Assembly: GCA_039029315.1 (NCBI GenBank)
Contig: JBCCGK010000053.1
Span: 1-64,000, forward strand
DNA length: 64,000 bases
Reading direction: 5' to 3'
Source: JBCCCJ01 sp039029315
GTDB taxonomy: Bacteria > Bacteroidota > Bacteroidia > J057
Of this stretch, positions 1 through 9,650 are shown in pieces. The notes beneath the pieces were generated by a model. The model made no database searches. It was not told the DNA's origin and saw only the letters and a program-made list of their open reading frames with translations. A program made the translations under genes and the position numbers. The stretch's first letter is position 1, and each line of letters opens with the position of its first letter.

Positions 1-239
1 ATTTGAATATTATCCTATGGTTTTGTTATGCCCCTTTTTTCGCCCTTCTGCGTTGAAAAAATCCTCATCTAGCTCTGCTACATTCCGGTTTTTCCGCCTT
101 GAAGGTCAAAAAAATGACCTATAGCAAATTCCATATACAAAACTCAAACAGTCTCTTAATTAAAAAGGAAGCCAGCCGCCAACATCTAAGCGAATAGTGC
201 CTCTATTGGCTTTGTTGAACGCATGCCAGGAGTTGTTTT
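1..239. other. Intergenic edge, no gene recognised
   Basis: I see no convincing reading frame, RNA or repeat in this stretch. It lies downstream of the broken minus-strand gene that ends at 240 and upstream of whatever lies beyond the window edge. Confidence 0.4.
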
Positions 240-672
240 TCAGTCTATGGAGTTAGAAGAGATTTGTGTCCTATCTTGGTAGATCTTGACTTTGCCCAAG
301 TGTTCTGTATGAAGGATTTGGGTTTCATATGAGCCCTTTGGTGGGATTGTTTCAATTTTTTTCAATAGATCTCTCCAAGAAGGGATGAAGTCATAGGGTA
401 TCTGCCCAGGCTGAAGGATCAGGCGGGGGTTTCAAGCTGGGACCAATGTGAATCGAGGGGGTGTTCTCGCTCAGCCGGTCTTTCAAGCCCAAGAGAGATG
501 GCCCTTCTGGACCATCTTCTTCGATCTCGTCTTGCTCGATTTGATCAGGAAGTTTGCCTATCTTGAGGCAGAGATCGCGCACAATACAGCTATAACAAGC
601 AATGGTACTCTCAGCACCATTGGCTAGCTGCATCAGACAAGATAGACGATCCAACAGGCCCTCAACTGACAT
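240..672 (-). pseudogene. Frameshifted hypothetical protein gene
   Basis: I do not recognise the family. The frame from the ATG at 672 stops at 391 after 93 codons and ends in an implausible tail. A second minus-strand frame continues smoothly from the same point to a TGA at 240-242 and has protein-like content (QPGQIPYDFIPSWRDLLKKI, then a Lys/Gln-rich end). The total length is 3n+1. Removing one C from the C5 run near 428-433 joins both halves into one protein of about 143 residues. The break is therefore either a true 1-nt insertion or a homopolymer sequencing error. The N-terminal half has several cysteines (CYSCIVRDLC) and an acidic stretch. Confidence 0.5.
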
Positions 673-771
673 AACAGTGGCTTTCTTTTTACTGTTGATT
701 TATGGTCAAACAAATCTGCATGAAAGCCTTTTTTCCCTATATTCACAAGCGTGCTGCCGCTTTGCGGCTTC

Positions 772-838
772 GTTTAACAGTCTCTACATCGCTATCTCTT
801 GCTACGCTGCGGTACAGCGTGTAGCCGTGTCGTTGTGT
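772..838 (+). other. attC-like recombination site 1 (integron cassette boundary)
   Basis: GTTTAAC at 772-778 fits the RYYYAAC outer box. The right half GTGTAGCCGTGTCGTT ends at 834, and an inner hairpin is formed by TACGCTG and CAGCGTGTA. The right half is shared almost base for base with the site after the next gene (2404-2421), so the two sites flank the S41 peptidase gene as cassette boundaries would. The right box (GTTGTGT) departs from the GTTRRRY consensus. No integron integrase of the classical type is seen here. Confidence 0.4.
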
Positions 839-857
839 GCTATTAAAAGAAACCTGA

Positions 858-2366
858 ATGAGCAAATTAAAACATTTATTAAGTAAGGAGACAAATTTAT
901 ATTTGACAATCATCTTCCACCCTCTCGCTCTCCCGCCAGCGGGAGACATCAGCCCACAAGGCCAGGAATCAACGATTTTCCCCTTCGGAGGGGGTTGGGG
1001 GAGGAACAAGATCCTAAATTTAATTGTGTCCCCTTACTTACTTTGTATAACTTTCGTTCCAATTATTGCATTTGGACAAAGTGATTTTTATAGTAAACAA
1101 AAGGTGCGTGATGATTTGACATATCTTCAGTCAAAGCTAATTGATCAGCATCCAAACATTCATATTTACACATCAAAAGAAAAGTTTTCCGATTTTTTTG
1201 AAAATATAGCCATACAAGATAGCTTAACTGAATTGGAGGTTTATAATTTGATTACCACTTCAAATGAAATTATCAAAGATGGACACACATTATTTTATCC
1301 AAATAAAAAATGGAAGGAAAATAATAATTTAAATGGGTTATTTATACCAATACAACCATTTTGGGATGGCAGTAAGCTATATCTTTCCAAGAATTATAGT
1401 TTATCGGATGAATTACAAATAGGAGTAGAGATAGTTTCAATAAATGGAATAGAATCTTCGGAGTTAATTCAAGGAATGTTAAAAAAGATGATGAACGATG
1501 GTAATAATCTTAATTATTCAACTTGGGTGATAAATACTTTTTTCTATGAATATTTTAGTTATTTCTATGGCTGTAGAGAGGAATATCTTATAAAAATTGA
1601 TAACGGTGAATTAGAAAAGGATTTGATAGTTAAAGGCATTGCTAAACCAGAACTTTTTAAAAACATCAGCAATCAAGAAAAAGGAAGAGACAAAGGAATT
1701 TACCTTGAAATTGACAAAGCAAAAAGTATTGGTATTCTAACTATCAAAGATTGGCATAAAGATGTTTTAAGAAGCTACTATAAACAAAAATTTATTCCTG
1801 AAATAAAAAAAGCGATTAATAGCATCGAAAGTGGGAATATTCAAAACTTGATTATAGATGTACGAAACAATCAAGGAGGAGAATTAAAATACTCCAAATA
1901 TTTGCTTTCATATTTATTAAGTGAACCGTTTGTATTAGTAGAGCAATATTATAAAAAGAAAAAAGGAAAAATTGTTGAGTGTAATGGTCCACAGAGTGGT
2001 ACCCACCAACCAATGTCGAGAAACTTTAAAGGAAATGTGTATGTTCTAATAAATGGGGGAAGTTTTTCAAATACAGGAATATTCAGTTCTGTGTTAAGAA
2101 AACATCAAAGAGCAATCTTTATTGGCGAAGAAACAGGAGGAAGTGAATTTGTGCTTTGTGGGAGTCAAAAGAAAATAACTCTTCCAAACACAGGCGTCGA
2201 AATAGAATTGCCAAGATTACAATTTATTATTAAATCAAAAGAAGATAGAGAATTTAATAGCATTATTCCTGATTATTACATAAAGCCGAAAATCGAATAC
2301 ATAGTAGAACAAAAAGATAAAGATTTAAAATTTGCATTCGAACTAATAAATAACAGCACACCATAA
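858..2366 (+). CDS. S41 family peptidase, signal peptide interrupted by a repeat element
   Basis: C-terminal-processing-type serine protease fold, probably acting outside the cytoplasm. The core begins around residue 70 (QSDFYSKQKVRDDLTYL), and the nucleophile region NGGSFSNTGIF puts the catalytic Ser near residue 402, followed by GEETGG. From the ATG at 858 the first eight residues (MSKLKHLL) look like the start of a signal peptide. The next ~54 residues are read through an inverted-repeat element (880-1042), and a hydrophobic run (LCITFVPIIAFGQ) then resumes. Without the element the two parts form a normal signal peptide of about 20 residues. A GTG at 1026 inside the element could restart translation with a short usable signal. 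Base composition is much more AT-rich than the core genes, and attC-like sites flank the gene, suggesting transfer. The peptidase call is firm; which start is used is unknown. Confidence 0.85.
   Translation: MSKLKHLLSKETNLYLTIIFHPLALPPAGDISPQGQESTIFPFGGGWGRNKILNLIVSPYLLCITFVPIIAFGQSDFYSKQKVRDDLTYLQSKLIDQHPNIHIYTSKEKFSDFFENIAIQDSLTELEVYNLITTSNEIIKDGHTLFYPNKKWKENNNLNGLFIPIQPFWDGSKLYLSKNYSLSDELQIGVEIVSINGIESSELIQGMLKKMMNDGNNLNYSTWVINTFFYEYFSYFYGCREEYLIKIDNGELEKDLIVKGIAKPELFKNISNQEKGRDKGIYLEIDKAKSIGILTIKDWHKDVLRSYYKQKFIPEIKKAINSIESGNIQNLIIDVRNNQGGELKYSKYLLSYLLSEPFVLVEQYYKKKKGKIVECNGPQSGTHQPMSRNFKGNVYVLINGGSFSNTGIFSSVLRKHQRAIFIGEETGGSEFVLCGSQKKITLPNTGVEIELPRLQFIIKSKEDREFNSIIPDYYIKPKIEYIVEQKDKDLKFAFELINNSTP
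880..1042. mobile_element. Inverted-repeat-bounded element, copy E1
   Basis: The left end reads TTAAGTAAGGAGACAAATTT. The right end is its imperfect inverted complement (AATTGTGTCCCCTTACTTAC). The interior (about 908-990) is nearly identical to the interior of copy E2 at 14158-14240, and contains the hairpin CTCCCGCCAGCGGGAG. The length is a multiple of three, so the host frame stays open through it. It encodes no protein of its own and would have to be mobilised in trans. Confidence 0.6.
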
Positions 2367-2367
2367 A

Positions 2368-2425
2368 GGCTAAAACGACAATAGACTCGATTCCTCGCCT
2401 ACTGCGTGTAGCCGTGTCGTTAGGA
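2368..2425 (+). other. attC-like recombination site 2
   Basis: A perfect inverted pair AACGACA (2374-2380) and TGTCGTT (2415-2421) encloses an inner CTAC/GTAG pair. GTTAGGA at the right end is one base off the GTTRRRY consensus. The central segment CTCGATTCCTC is also present in site 3 (11341-11351), and the right half is shared with site 1. It starts two bases after the stop of the S41 gene, the usual place for a cassette recombination site. Confidence 0.45.
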
Positions 2426-2444
2426 TCAACCAGAACAAACCAAG

Positions 2445-3152
2445 ATGTTCACCAAAAGCGCAGAATTATACGACCTGATATATAGTACCAAGGATTACAA
2501 ATCCGAAGCGGATACGCTTAGGTCAATCCTTTTGTCGTTGAACCCTCAAATTCAACACATACTAGATGCCGCGTGTGGAACAGCCGAGCATCACAGATTT
2601 CTCACGGACAAGTTTGAAATAGATGGATTCGACTTGAATGAGGATTTCATTCAGATTGCGAAATCAAAGAACCCTGGAGCCAGGTACTTCGTCGCCAATA
2701 TGGTGGACTTTGATTTGAAGAAACAATATGATGCAGTGGTCTGCCTGTTCAGCTCCATAGGATATCTAAAAACCGTCTCCAACTTATACGCTGCAATTTC
2801 TAATTTTAGGAGGCACTTAACTCCAGACGGAGTTCTTGTTATTGAACCCTGGATCTCACCAGAAGATTGGAATCCAGGTCAGGTGCATCTGCAAACATAT
2901 AGCTCGGATGATATTAAGGTTTGCAGAATGGCCTATACGAGGACTGTGGATCAGATGTCCCTATTGGACTTTGAATATCTGGTAGGCACGGCAGATGGAA
3001 TTCAGAAGTTCGATGAAAGACATGAACTTGGTTTATTTGATCATCAAACCATAACTCGTGTATTCACACAATGTGGATTAACTTGTCAACTCGTCAAAGA
3101 GGGACTTACAGGAAGGGGCCTGTATATCGGCACCAATATGAAAAGGGATTAA
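2445..3152 (+). CDS. Class I SAM-dependent methyltransferase
   Basis: A 235-residue Rossmann-type methyltransferase. Motif I is ILDAACGTAEHH (residues 39-50), followed by the acidic end of the second strand at GFDLNEDFI and the motif-IV-like region YDAVVCLFSSIGYL (about 95-108). The pattern YDLIYSTKDYKSEA near the start and the SSIGY motif resemble small-molecule N-methyltransferases such as those acting on amino sugars, but the substrate cannot be read from sequence. It begins about 20 bases after attC-like site 2, so it could be a second cassette gene, although no site is visible after it. No partner genes are near. The fold assignment is firm, the role open. Confidence 0.85.
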   Translation: MFTKSAELYDLIYSTKDYKSEADTLRSILLSLNPQIQHILDAACGTAEHHRFLTDKFEIDGFDLNEDFIQIAKSKNPGARYFVANMVDFDLKKQYDAVVCLFSSIGYLKTVSNLYAAISNFRRHLTPDGVLVIEPWISPEDWNPGQVHLQTYSSDDIKVCRMAYTRTVDQMSLLDFEYLVGTADGIQKFDERHELGLFDHQTITRVFTQCGLTCQLVKEGLTGRGLYIGTNMKRD

Positions 3153-3433
3153 GAGACTGTTTGAACAGGACAAGGGAATTAATCGGTTGTAAACTCTTTT
3201 TCGAAAAATAAATTGACCCTCTTGTCTTCACTACCCCCCGTATACTCTTGGTTTGGTGCTAAAGTTGGATGTGAATTCGGATCTGAATATTGAATACTAC
3301 ATTGCTCTAGTCATTGAAAGCAATTCCCTGAACATCGGCCAAAACCTTCAAATGATAAGCGCTTTGATATCAATTTTATATATTATGCCTTTGATATAAA
3401 GAGCGAATCACATCAAGAAGAAATCTCCTCCAT

Positions 3434-4750
3434 ATGCCCTTACTCATTGTGACACTTGGGATAATCTTGCTATTCATGTTAATAGCAAGAGTCAAGCTTA
3501 ACGCATTTATTTCCTTTATTATCGTTTGCATTTTTGTTGGTGTATTTCGAGGGATGGAATTAACCGAAATTGTCGAGTCGCTTCAAACCGGAATGGGCAA
3601 TACGCTTGGGTTTTTGGTCTTGATTTTAGGTCTCGGTGCTATGTTGGGAAAACTCGTTGCAGATAGTGGGGCCGCACAAAGAATTACCTCAAAATTGGTG
3701 TCTGGTTTTGGAATACAACATATCCAATGGGCAGTTGTGATTGCAGGCTTTATTGTTGGTATTCCCATGTTTTATTCCGTCGGATTTGTCATCTTAATAC
3801 CATTAGTATTTACGGTAGCTGCATCAACAGGATTGCCCTTAATCTATGTGGGTTTACCTATGCTGGCCTCTTTGTCAGTAACGCATGGCTTTTTACCTCC
3901 TCATCCTGCTCCTACAGCAATCGCAAATATGTTTGAAGCAGATATTGGCAAAACCTTATTGTATGGAATCATCATAGCGATTCCCACCATCATCGTCGCA
4001 GGACCATTATTTACCAGAACGATTAAGAATATACAAGCCACTCCATTAAAAGAGTTTTATAATCCTGTTGTGTTAACAGACGATGAAATGCCAGGGATGG
4101 GCATCAGTGTGTTTAGTGCTTTGCTGCCTATCATATTGATCATATGTTCCACCATATGCACCTTTTTTCTTCCTGGAGATTCTCTCATCAAAACGATCAT
4201 TGTTTTTATTGGGAATCCTGTCATAGCCATGTTAATCGCTGTGCTGGTAGCGATCTATACCCTTGGGATATCGCGTGGAAAAACGATGAGCGAATTAATG
4301 GATTCCATATCGAGTTCCGTCTCAAGCATAACCATGGTTTTACTGATTATAGCTGGGGCAGGTGCCTTCAAACAAATTCTGGTTGATAGTGGAGTGAGTA
4401 CGTATATTGGAGAATTATTACATGGCTCAAGTATATCGCCCTTAATTTTGGCCTGGCTAATTGCAACGATCATCAGAGTGTGTGTGGGATCTGCTACGGT
4501 TGCAGGATTAACAGCAGCGGGAATTATTCTGCCGCTCATTTCCGGAACCGGAATTAGTCCCGAATTAATGGTATTAGCCATCGGTTCTGGAAGTCTCATG
4601 TTGTCTCACGTGAATGATGGAGGATTTTGGTTGTTCAAAGAGTACTTCAATCTTACCGTGAAAGAAACCCTATCGACCTGGACAGTCATGGAAACCTCCG
4701 TTGGAATTATGGGATTAATAGGCGTTTTGATCCTAAACCTATTTGTATAA
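3434..4750 (+). CDS. GntP family permease (gluconate/organic acid:H+ symporter type)
   Basis: A 438-residue integral membrane protein with about 12 hydrophobic segments along its whole length, of normal length for the GntP/GntT family. Typical conserved stretches include LGAMLGKLVADSGAA, SVTHGFLPPHPAPTA and GSATVAGLTAAGI. GntP members import gluconate, D-serine or related hydroxy/amino acids with protons. It lies 28 bases upstream of a membrane-dipeptidase-type enzyme on the same strand, and a RidA protein is close by. That favours an amino-acid or D-amino-acid-related substrate over gluconate here, but this is inference. The first ATG at 3434 begins directly with a membrane helix. Confidence 0.9.
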   Translation: MPLLIVTLGIILLFMLIARVKLNAFISFIIVCIFVGVFRGMELTEIVESLQTGMGNTLGFLVLILGLGAMLGKLVADSGAAQRITSKLVSGFGIQHIQWAVVIAGFIVGIPMFYSVGFVILIPLVFTVAASTGLPLIYVGLPMLASLSVTHGFLPPHPAPTAIANMFEADIGKTLLYGIIIAIPTIIVAGPLFTRTIKNIQATPLKEFYNPVVLTDDEMPGMGISVFSALLPIILIICSTICTFFLPGDSLIKTIIVFIGNPVIAMLIAVLVAIYTLGISRGKTMSELMDSISSSVSSITMVLLIIAGAGAFKQILVDSGVSTYIGELLHGSSISPLILAWLIATIIRVCVGSATVAGLTAAGIILPLISGTGISPELMVLAIGSGSLMLSHVNDGGFWLFKEYFNLTVKETLSTWTVMETSVGIMGLIGVLILNLFV

Positions 4751-4778
4751 CAGCTACATGTAAACTTAAATAGAAACC

Positions 4779-5846
4779 ATGTTTATATTCGACGCACACC
4801 TTGACCTTTCGATGAATGCCTTGGAATGGAACAGGGATTTGACCTGGACAGTAGAAGACCTCAGAAAAAGCGAAACCGGCATGACTGATAAACCGGATAG
4901 AGGGAAGAATACGGTTTCTCTACCAGCTATGCGGAAAGGGAATATAGGACTTTGTGTCGCTACCCAGATTGCTCGATATGTGAAAAAAGAGAATCCATTA
5001 CCTGGTTGGAATTCTCCCCATCAGGCATGGGCACAAACACAAGGGCAGTTGGCCTGGTACAAAGCAATGGAAGATATAGGCGAAATGGTTCAGATTACCA
5101 ATCTGGAGCAACTAAATCGCCATCTCGCCTTATGGAAAAATGATGATGGGACTAAAAAGCCGATAGGATATATCTTAAGTCTGGAAGGTGCAGATTCCAT
5201 CCTGGACATGGATTATTTGGAGAAATCATACGAGATGGGATTGAGAGCCATTGGACCAGCACATTATGGGCCTGGCACCTATGCGCATGGTACAGACTCG
5301 GTAGGGGGAATCGGAATGAAAGGAAAAGAGTTACTCAAAAAGATAGAAGAGTTGAAGTTAATTCTTGATGCAACACATCTGTGCGATGTGAGCTTTTGGG
5401 AAACGATGAACGTGTATCATGGTCCTGTTTGGGCAAGTCATAGTAATTGCAGAAAATTCGTGGATCACAACCGCCAATTTTCTGATGAACAAATCAATGA
5501 ATTACTGAAAAGAGATGCAGTCATAGGAATTCCATTGGATGCCTGGATGATGGTGCCCAATTGGGTGAGAGGGGTATCTACACCAGAGGGTATGGGAGCA
5601 TCATTGGACCAAATGATTGATAATATAGATCATATCTGTCAATTATCAGGGAATTCACTCCAGGTTGGCATCGGTACGGATCTGGATGGTGGATTTGGTA
5701 AAGAACAGTCTCCCCATGATCTGGACACAATCGCAGATCTTCAAAAGATTCCTTTGATGCTCTCCCAAAAAGGATATTCAACAATGGATATTGAAAATAT
5801 TATGAGTCAAAATTTCATAAGATTTCTTCAAAGGGTATGGGCTTAA
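4779..5846 (+). CDS. Membrane dipeptidase (peptidase family M19)
   Basis: A 355-residue zinc dipeptidase of the renal-dipeptidase family, which cleaves dipeptides, often with a D-residue at the C-terminal side. Metal-site motifs are visible: FDAHLDLS at the N-terminus (HxD), SLEGADS (bridging Glu), DATHLCD and WASHSNC (His ligands) and GIGTDLDGGFG (Asp). No signal peptide is seen, so it is probably cytoplasmic. The gene follows the GntP permease by 28 bases and is likely in the same transcript, which would couple uptake to hydrolysis or to turnover of an amino-acid derivative. Confidence 0.9.
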   Translation: MFIFDAHLDLSMNALEWNRDLTWTVEDLRKSETGMTDKPDRGKNTVSLPAMRKGNIGLCVATQIARYVKKENPLPGWNSPHQAWAQTQGQLAWYKAMEDIGEMVQITNLEQLNRHLALWKNDDGTKKPIGYILSLEGADSILDMDYLEKSYEMGLRAIGPAHYGPGTYAHGTDSVGGIGMKGKELLKKIEELKLILDATHLCDVSFWETMNVYHGPVWASHSNCRKFVDHNRQFSDEQINELLKRDAVIGIPLDAWMMVPNWVRGVSTPEGMGASLDQMIDNIDHICQLSGNSLQVGIGTDLDGGFGKEQSPHDLDTIADLQKIPLMLSQKGYSTMDIENIMSQNFIRFLQRVWA

Positions 5847-5916
5847 TTCATGAATTGTTATTGGATGAATGAGGCTTAACAGAGCTAAACAAGAACCATA
5901 AAGGCAAGAATTTCGA

Positions 5917-6879
5917 CTAGATTTCATAGTAGAAAGCATCCCTCAATACTTCCAGGCTCTTGGGCACGGCTGTATCAGGTGATTCAAGGCCTTCAAACTC
6001 AAGCGATATCCATCCTTTGTATCCCACATCCCGCATCATCTGACCAATGGCTGGATAATCTATGTCCAGTGAATACCATTTACCACCACCATAATAGGTT
6101 TTGGCTTGAACAAGGAATGTTTGAGGAGCCATAAGCTTCAGTTGTTCCTCACGGTTTTCTAAAAAGTTGCCCGTATCCAAAGTCATTTGCAGCCAGGGAC
6201 TGTCAATGGCGTCCACAATTCTCTTCACCCCTTCAGCAGTCCGTCCAAGTCCCCAGTGATTTTCCAAGCCCAGGACCACTCCACACTTTTCAGCAGTTGG
6301 TATGCATGCTGCTATAGAATCAATCACCCATTTGAAGCCATCTTCATCTGTATAGCCCTCCAACGTTGGTTCAATCCCCTTATTGGCCATGAGATCATCG
6401 AAGTTCTTGGAAGTTCCCCATCGACCGGTATTTAATCGCATCGTTGGTATCCCCAATCCGTAGGCCAGTTCTATCTGCTTGATCGTTTTGGCAATGTTCT
6501 CATCTCGTTTTTCTTTTTCTGGATAAACAAAGCCCTGATGTGTGCTGAAACCCATAAGGGCTAAGCCAGCATGGAAGGCGCGCTTCTTGATGTTTTGTAA
6601 ATAGGGATTCTCTTCAGAAGTCATCTGTACCAACAGGAGTTCGATGCCATCAAAACCCATAGCTGCTGCCTTATCTATGCACATGTCAATCGGTACGTCT
6701 TCCTTAGGACCGTTGAACTGCCAAAACGAATAGGTAGAAACGCCAATTGGGTTTCTTCTAATATTGCTTTGTTTTTCAACGATAGCTTCTTCTTTCGATT
6801 CGGGAGAGGTGCAGGCTCCAAGTGCGGTTGCCATACCTAAAGCCGAGGCATGTTGAAGGAATTTTCTACGATCTGTCAT
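5917..6879 (-). CDS. Exported sugar phosphate isomerase/epimerase-like TIM barrel lipoprotein
   Basis: A 320-residue xylose-isomerase-like TIM barrel (AP endonuclease 2 superfamily). The N-terminus has a twin-arginine motif (DRRKFLQ, residues 3-9), a hydrophobic stretch and a lipobox-like LGAC with Cys at 23, so it is probably exported folded via Tat and lipidated. Barrel motifs include GVSTYSFW, FDGIELLL, LGLENHWG (metal Glu), TLDTGNF and ISLEFEG near the end. Members isomerise or epimerise sugars, but the substrate is not readable. It is convergent with the dipeptidase gene and divergent from the RidA gene. Confidence 0.85.
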   Translation of the reverse strand: MTDRRKFLQHASALGMATALGACTSPESKEEAIVEKQSNIRRNPIGVSTYSFWQFNGPKEDVPIDMCIDKAAAMGFDGIELLLVQMTSEENPYLQNIKKRAFHAGLALMGFSTHQGFVYPEKEKRDENIAKTIKQIELAYGLGIPTMRLNTGRWGTSKNFDDLMANKGIEPTLEGYTDEDGFKWVIDSIAACIPTAEKCGVVLGLENHWGLGRTAEGVKRIVDAIDSPWLQMTLDTGNFLENREEQLKLMAPQTFLVQAKTYYGGGKWYSLDIDYPAIGQMMRDVGYKGWISLEFEGLESPDTAVPKSLEVLRDAFYYEI

Positions 6880-7026
6880 TTTGCCAGAGGTTTGTATTCA
6901 TTAAATATAGTGATTCACTCATTCTTATTATGGAACACCCTGAATTTTCGCTTAACCTCAAAATATAAACTATATTTCATATGATAGCCAGTTAACCACA
7001 AACTACCTCCTCATAAACATAGATAA

Positions 7027-7404
7027 ATGAAGATTATAGACTCCCCAAAAATGCCAAAAGCAAACGGGCATTATTCACAATGCATTGAACACAATGGCGT
7101 CTTATACCTTTCAGGACAACTTCCCATTGATCAGCTGTCTAAAACCATTCCTGAAACAATTGAAGACCAAACAGATTTGGTGCTGAAGAATATTGAATTG
7201 ATTCTGAATGAAGCAGGCAGTTCGAAAAACAACATTTTACAGGTTCGGATTTATATCCCGAATATTGAGTTATGGGACAACGTTAATGACAGGTATAGCA
7301 TTTTCTTCCAGGAACATAAACTTGTTAGATGTATTATTCCGACCCGTGAATTACATTTTGGGAGCTTGATTGAAGTTGAAGTCACAGCTGTCATAAACGC
7401 ATAA
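7027..7404 (+). CDS. RidA family enamine/imine deaminase
   Basis: A 125-residue protein of standard RidA (YjgF/YER057c/UK114) length. The family removes reactive enamines/imines such as 2-aminoacrylate formed by PLP enzymes. It shows the conserved opening (ANGHYSQCIEHNGVLYLSGQLP), the middle QTDLVLKNIELIL and a C-terminal LIEVEVTAVI. The usual catalytic Arg near residue 105 corresponds to the CIIPTRELHFGSL segment, with the Arg retained. A second RidA domain occurs in this window as a fusion (31952-33406). Cytoplasmic. The neighbouring dipeptidase and permease suggest an amino-acid-catabolic context. Confidence 0.9.
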   Translation: MKIIDSPKMPKANGHYSQCIEHNGVLYLSGQLPIDQLSKTIPETIEDQTDLVLKNIELILNEAGSSKNNILQVRIYIPNIELWDNVNDRYSIFFQEHKLVRCIIPTRELHFGSLIEVEVTAVINA

Positions 7405-7660
7405 GCATGAAACAATATCGAGGCAAAGCATAACACCTTAATTGAGTTCATGGCTTTCTTGATTTTGGTAATTCAGTCTTAGAAAGCAAAATCCCAAGAG
7501 CTGAAGGAGAAATCAAGGGAGCCCTTTACGCCTTATTCCTCTCCGAAAATATACCATTTCAGCTTCATTGGGCTATTCCATTCCCGACAACCCTCCTTAG
7601 CCTCCAGCCGATGCCTATTCTTCAATTTCAAGTTCGGGAGCAGGAGTAAGCAGTAACAAA

Positions 7661-8106
7661 TTAAGGTCTGCCCTGGCGTTTGAAGATCAATACTTCCTGA
7701 TCTGAGAATTCCATCCAGGCAAAGTCATAGACATAGTAATATTGTTTGCCGCAGGAATTTACATATGATCCTGTGTAATAGTTAAAATTGAATTTTTTCT
7801 TGTCCATCTCTAAACGGGGAATTTAATTTGGGTTTTGTTCTTGCCCATCAGCTCGAGCATGATGGATCGATTTCGGTGGAGAATGCGGTCAATGCAAATA
7901 ACCGATTCATTGGTATTGGTTGCTCGGCGAAGTTGGACATGATAGCTGTTTTTGCAGCCGATAGAGCAGAAGATTTTGTCATGGCGTCCGGTGAGTATTG
8001 GAGTTTTACATAGGCGGCAGGTTTTGGGGTTGATGTTGAGTTGGATTTGGGAGAGGGAGACATAGCAGGAGATTAAGCGCAAAGAGCGACAAACATTGAC
8101 GGTCAA
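7661..8106 (-). pseudogene. Frameshifted zinc-ribbon protein of a Bacteroidota family
   Basis: The N-terminal half has a four-cysteine zinc-binding pattern (CRLCKTPIL, then FCSIGCKNSYH) followed by ICIDRILHRNRSIMLELMGK. This is the layout of a small family I recognise from Bacteroidota in which two CxxC-type knuckles precede a helical segment. The frame stops at 7810. The expected C-terminus (FNFNYYTGSYVN, then YYYVYDFAWMEF and a final VLIFKR) continues in a second frame from about 7800 to a TAA at 7661. One missing base just before CCCCGTTTAGAG restores one frame. The true start is uncertain, since the first ~25 residues before TCRLC look unlike the family. Confidence 0.6.
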
Positions 8107-8288
8107 AAGGAGATGAGTGGATGTTGAATGGTTGAGTGATTTTCGAAAAGTATATGTGTAAATATTGGTTAATTATGCTTAACTGTTAATAACCGTTATT
8201 AACGGTTAAGTACTAATGCATATGCTAAATTGCTTTATATCAAGTAAATAATTCTTCTTATTGATTTTCATTTTTGAGTTTTTTCAAT

Positions 8289-9650
8289 ATGGATCTTTTA
8301 CTTTTTCCTTTTCAAGATCAAAACAAACCACGCATTGCGGTCAAGTTTCTCGGTTTTGATTCAGCCTTTCCAAATATGATGAAACAAATCCCAGGAAGCA
8401 GATGGACTCCGGAGAAACAATGCTGGCATATTCCTTAAGAGAAAGAAGCCTATGCTCGACTGAAGGAAGTGTTTGGCGAAGAGCAAGTGAATATTCAACG
8501 CACAAAGGAGCAACAACAGCGTGAACATGTCTTGCCATCCTCTAAAATTGAGATTCACCTATCCGGCAATCATCTTCAGATTCGCTTTGCTGTAACAGAT
8601 CAACGTCTGGCAAAAGTCAAAGCCATCCCTTTTCGCCAGTGGCACAAAGAAAGGAGATATTGGTCTATTCCATACACCAGGAAGAGCCTTGACAAGCTCC
8701 GGGATCTTTTTGGTCAGGAATTACTGCTTCATTTCATCCCCCAAGACGATATTCCTGATGACCTGGCAGCACCTCCAAAGACCACCATTGCAGATAAGAA
8801 AAGGCCTGAACTGAGATTCTCAGATGCCCTGATCCAGCTGGAAGAGCAACTCATGTTGAAGCGCTACAGTCCACACACCAGCAAATCCTATCGCAGCCAT
8901 TTTGCTACCTTTCTCCTTCGATACAATGATATCCATCCCACCGAGCTGACCGAGACGCACATCCGAACCTATTTGATGGAGGTTATTGCAGATGGTAGAT
9001 CCGAGTCTCACCAAAACCAGATCATCAATGCCATCAAATTTTACTACGAACAAGTGCTCCAGCAGGAACGCAAGGTCTATTACCTGCCTCGCCCCAAGCG
9101 TCCCCAGAAACTTCCCAATGCCTTGAGCGAAGAAGAAGTTCGCCGATTGATCTCCGTGATCGACAATCTCAAGCACACATGCATCATCATGATGATTTAC
9201 TCGGCAGGTTTGCGTCTGTCTGAGGTGGTCAATCTGCGAATCAGCGACATCAACTCCTCTCAGATGCGGATTTTTGTCAAAGGGGGGAATGGCAAGAAGG
9301 ATCGGCATGTAGGTCTCTCTGAAAAGATCTTGCTGCGCTTGCGGGCCTATTACAAGCTCTATCGGCCGCATGATTGGCTATTTGAGGGACAATATGGAGG
9401 ACAATATGGGAAGTCCAGCGTCCAAAAAATCTTTCGCCGTGCCAAGCTCGCTTCCAGGGTCAATCCTCATGCCACTGTACATAGCCTACGCCATAGTTAT
9501 GCCACGCATCTGCTTGACCGAGGCATCAATCTTCGATATATACAGGAGTTACTTGGTCATAGCAGCAGCAAGACCACAGAGATCTATACCCATATTAGCC
9601 AAAAAGGTAAACTCCAGGTCAAAAGTCCTTTGGATGATCTGGCTATATGA
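8289..9650 (+). pseudogene. Tyrosine recombinase (Xer/integron-integrase-like) with in-frame stop; restart at GTG 8469 possible
   Basis: The ATG at 8289 opens a frame that meets TAA at 8436-8438 (context CCT TAA GAG, one substitution from a Lys codon) and then continues open to 9650. The interrupted part is a ~50-residue domain (IAVKFLGFD, W-rich end). A similar domain is repeated just after the stop (IRFAVTDQ to YWSIPY), so the family seems to carry two copies. A GTG at 8469 would give 393 residues with one copy, a SAM-like core-binding domain (about 117-200) and a complete catalytic domain: R249, K in KGGNGKKDR, H338/R341 (HSLRH), H364 (LGHSSS) and Y373 (EIYTH). The ending VKSPLDDL resembles integron integrases, but I do not see the extra patch between motifs II and III that defines IntI. 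It lies about 140 bases before the first cassette-like gene. Confidence 0.75.

Noticed and set aside
602..886. 94-codon plus-strand open frame near the left end
   Set aside because: It overlaps the broken minus-strand gene and attC-like site 1, and has no protein-like pattern.
7427..7448. GCATAACACC segment resembling the left half of an attC site after the RidA gene
   Set aside because: No matching right half with GTTATGC-type box is found within 150 bases.
8820..9371. 183-codon open frame opposite the recombinase
   Set aside because: The recombinase core-binding and catalytic motifs occupy the same bases; the antisense frame is a by-product.
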